NCBI GenBank assembly: GCA_003161205.1
Contig: PMOU01000173.1
Location: forward strand, 3,852 to 11,066
Source of the DNA: Actinomycetota bacterium
GTDB lineage: Bacteria; Actinomycetota; Actinomycetes; Streptosporangiales; Streptosporangiaceae
Direction of reading: 5' to 3'
DNA length: 7,215 nucleotides
Below are positions 6,571-7,215 of this stretch, piece after piece. The position numbers and the translations under genes are program-made. A model generated the notes under the pieces. The model was not told where the DNA came from. It saw only the letters and a program-made list of their open reading frames with translations, and did not search any database. The number at the start of each line of letters is the position of its first letter. Position 1 is the stretch's first letter.

Positions 6571-6598
6571 CGAGCGGGAACCCGCTAGCGCTCGCTAG
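6571..6598. terminator. Overlapping inverted repeats between convergent genes, possible two-way terminator
   Basis: Three inverted pairs overlap. AGCGGG with CCCGCT (6573-6586) makes a tight hairpin. CTAGCG with CGCTAG (6585-6598) forms a second and includes the methyltransferase stop codon. CGAGCG (6571-6576) with CGCTCG (6589-6594) forms a third that excludes the others. The site lies in the gap where plus and minus transcripts meet. There are no T-runs, as is common for GC-rich actinomycete terminators. The upstream part of the gap (about 6538-6570) is a run of CCCGT-type repeats. Confidence 0.5.
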
Positions 6599-7215
6599 GA
6601 CTTGCGGGCGACGCCGGCCCACAGCACGGCGGGGCTGGCCGCTTCGAGTTCGCTGTCCGGCCGCCACTGCGGGGCCCGGACCACCCCCGGCTCGATCAGC
6701 TCGAACCCGTCGAACAAGCGGGTGACGCCGACGTGATCGCGCAGCGCCACCTTCTCCGCCACGGACTGGTTGAGGCGGCGGACCATCTCGGTGTGCTGCT
6801 CGGTGTCGATGTCGCTGGCCGGATGCGAGATCGTCACGAAGCTGCCGGGGGCGCACGCCTCCATCAGCCGGTTCACGATGGCGCCGACTTGGTGGTCGTC
6901 GGTGACAAACTGCAGGACGGTGAGAAGCATGATCGCCACCGGCTGGCGGAAGTCCAGGGTGCCCTTCGCCTGGGCCAGGATCGTGTCCGGGTCCCGCAGG
7001 TCGGCGTCGATGTAGGCGCATGCCCCTTCCGGCTTGCTGGTCAGCAGCGCCCTGGCGTGGGACAGCACGATGGGGTCGTTGTCGACGTAGACGATCCGGC
7101 TGGCCGCCGCGACCGACTGCGCCACCTCGTGGGTGTTGTTGGCCGTCGGCAGCCCGGTGCCGATGTCGAGGAACTGCCGGATGCCTTCCTCGGCGGCCAG
7201 GTAGCGGACGGTCCG
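6595..7215 (-). CDS. SAM-dependent methyltransferase, DUF574/Methyltransf_19 family (N-terminus outside window)
   Basis: The reading frame stays open to the right edge, so this is the C-terminal 206 residues of a longer protein. The family usually has about 260-280, so roughly 60-70 are missing. Hallmarks visible are FLDIGTGLPTANNTHEVAQ (residues 15-33 of this fragment), the glycine-rich SAM loop characteristic of this family, and then IVYVDNDPIVLSHARALL with the acidic residue expected to hold the SAM ribose. A downstream YIDADLRDP resembles the next SAM-contact strand. The end reads VLWAGVARKS, then TAG. An internal GTG at 7125 would skip the SAM loop and is not the true start. These proteins are numerous in Streptomyces and relatives, often near regulators, but their substrates are mostly unknown. 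It is convergent with the 2H phosphoesterase gene. Confidence 0.92.
   Translation of the reverse strand, partial: RTVRYLAAEEGIRQFLDIGTGLPTANNTHEVAQSVAAASRIVYVDNDPIVLSHARALLTSKPEGACAYIDADLRDPDTILAQAKGTLDFRQPVAIMLLTVLQFVTDDHQVGAIVNRLMEACAPGSFVTISHPASDIDTEQHTEMVRRLNQSVAEKVALRDHVGVTRLFDGFELIEPGVVRAPQWRPDSELEAASPAVLWAGVARKS

Noticed and set aside
6431..7021. A 196-codon minus-strand frame overlapping the methyltransferase gene in another frame
   Set aside because: The product is Arg/Gly/Pro-rich. The frame next to it has the conserved SAM-binding motifs and stays open to the window edge.

Overview
The window is GC-rich chromosomal DNA, and its codons mostly end in G or C. Together with a lipoprotein Tat signal peptide and a DUF574-type SAM methyltransferase (a family expanded in actinomycetes), this points to a high-GC actinomycete (Actinomycetota). 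Genus cannot be fixed from the sequence. No RNA genes, CRISPR arrays, insertion sequences or phage genes were seen.

Left part (1-4228, minus strand): a peptide/nickel-type ABC importer operon, read from right to left. The order is DppB-like permease, DppC-like permease, a fused two-domain ATPase (DppD-DppF in one 688-residue chain), then the start of a Tat-exported lipoprotein that should be the substrate-binding subunit and runs off the left edge. Every junction overlaps by 4 or 8 bases, so the genes look translationally coupled. The only strong Shine-Dalgarno at the operon head precedes the first permease.

Middle (4229-5874): a short divergent spacer, then a plus-strand remnant of an aromatic amino acid lyase (HutH/PAL family), cut off after about 70 codons. 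About 100 bases further on is an apparently intact imidazolonepropionase gene (hutI). hutI begins with a 15-base repeat present three times. The pair looks like a decayed histidine-degradation locus in which hutI survived and the lyase did not. The importer diverges from it. Whether it feeds the pathway is unknown.

Right part (5875-7215): a small plus-strand 2H phosphoesterase (2'-5' RNA ligase family), and a convergent minus-strand SAM methyltransferase that is cut by the right edge. The 75-base gap between them holds overlapping inverted repeats that could act as a two-way terminator.

Overall this is mostly ordinary actinomycete metabolic and transport sequence. The points most worth a second look are the lyase remnant, the repeat-bearing hutI start, and the unusual importer layout. 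I found no convincing undescribed multi-gene system.
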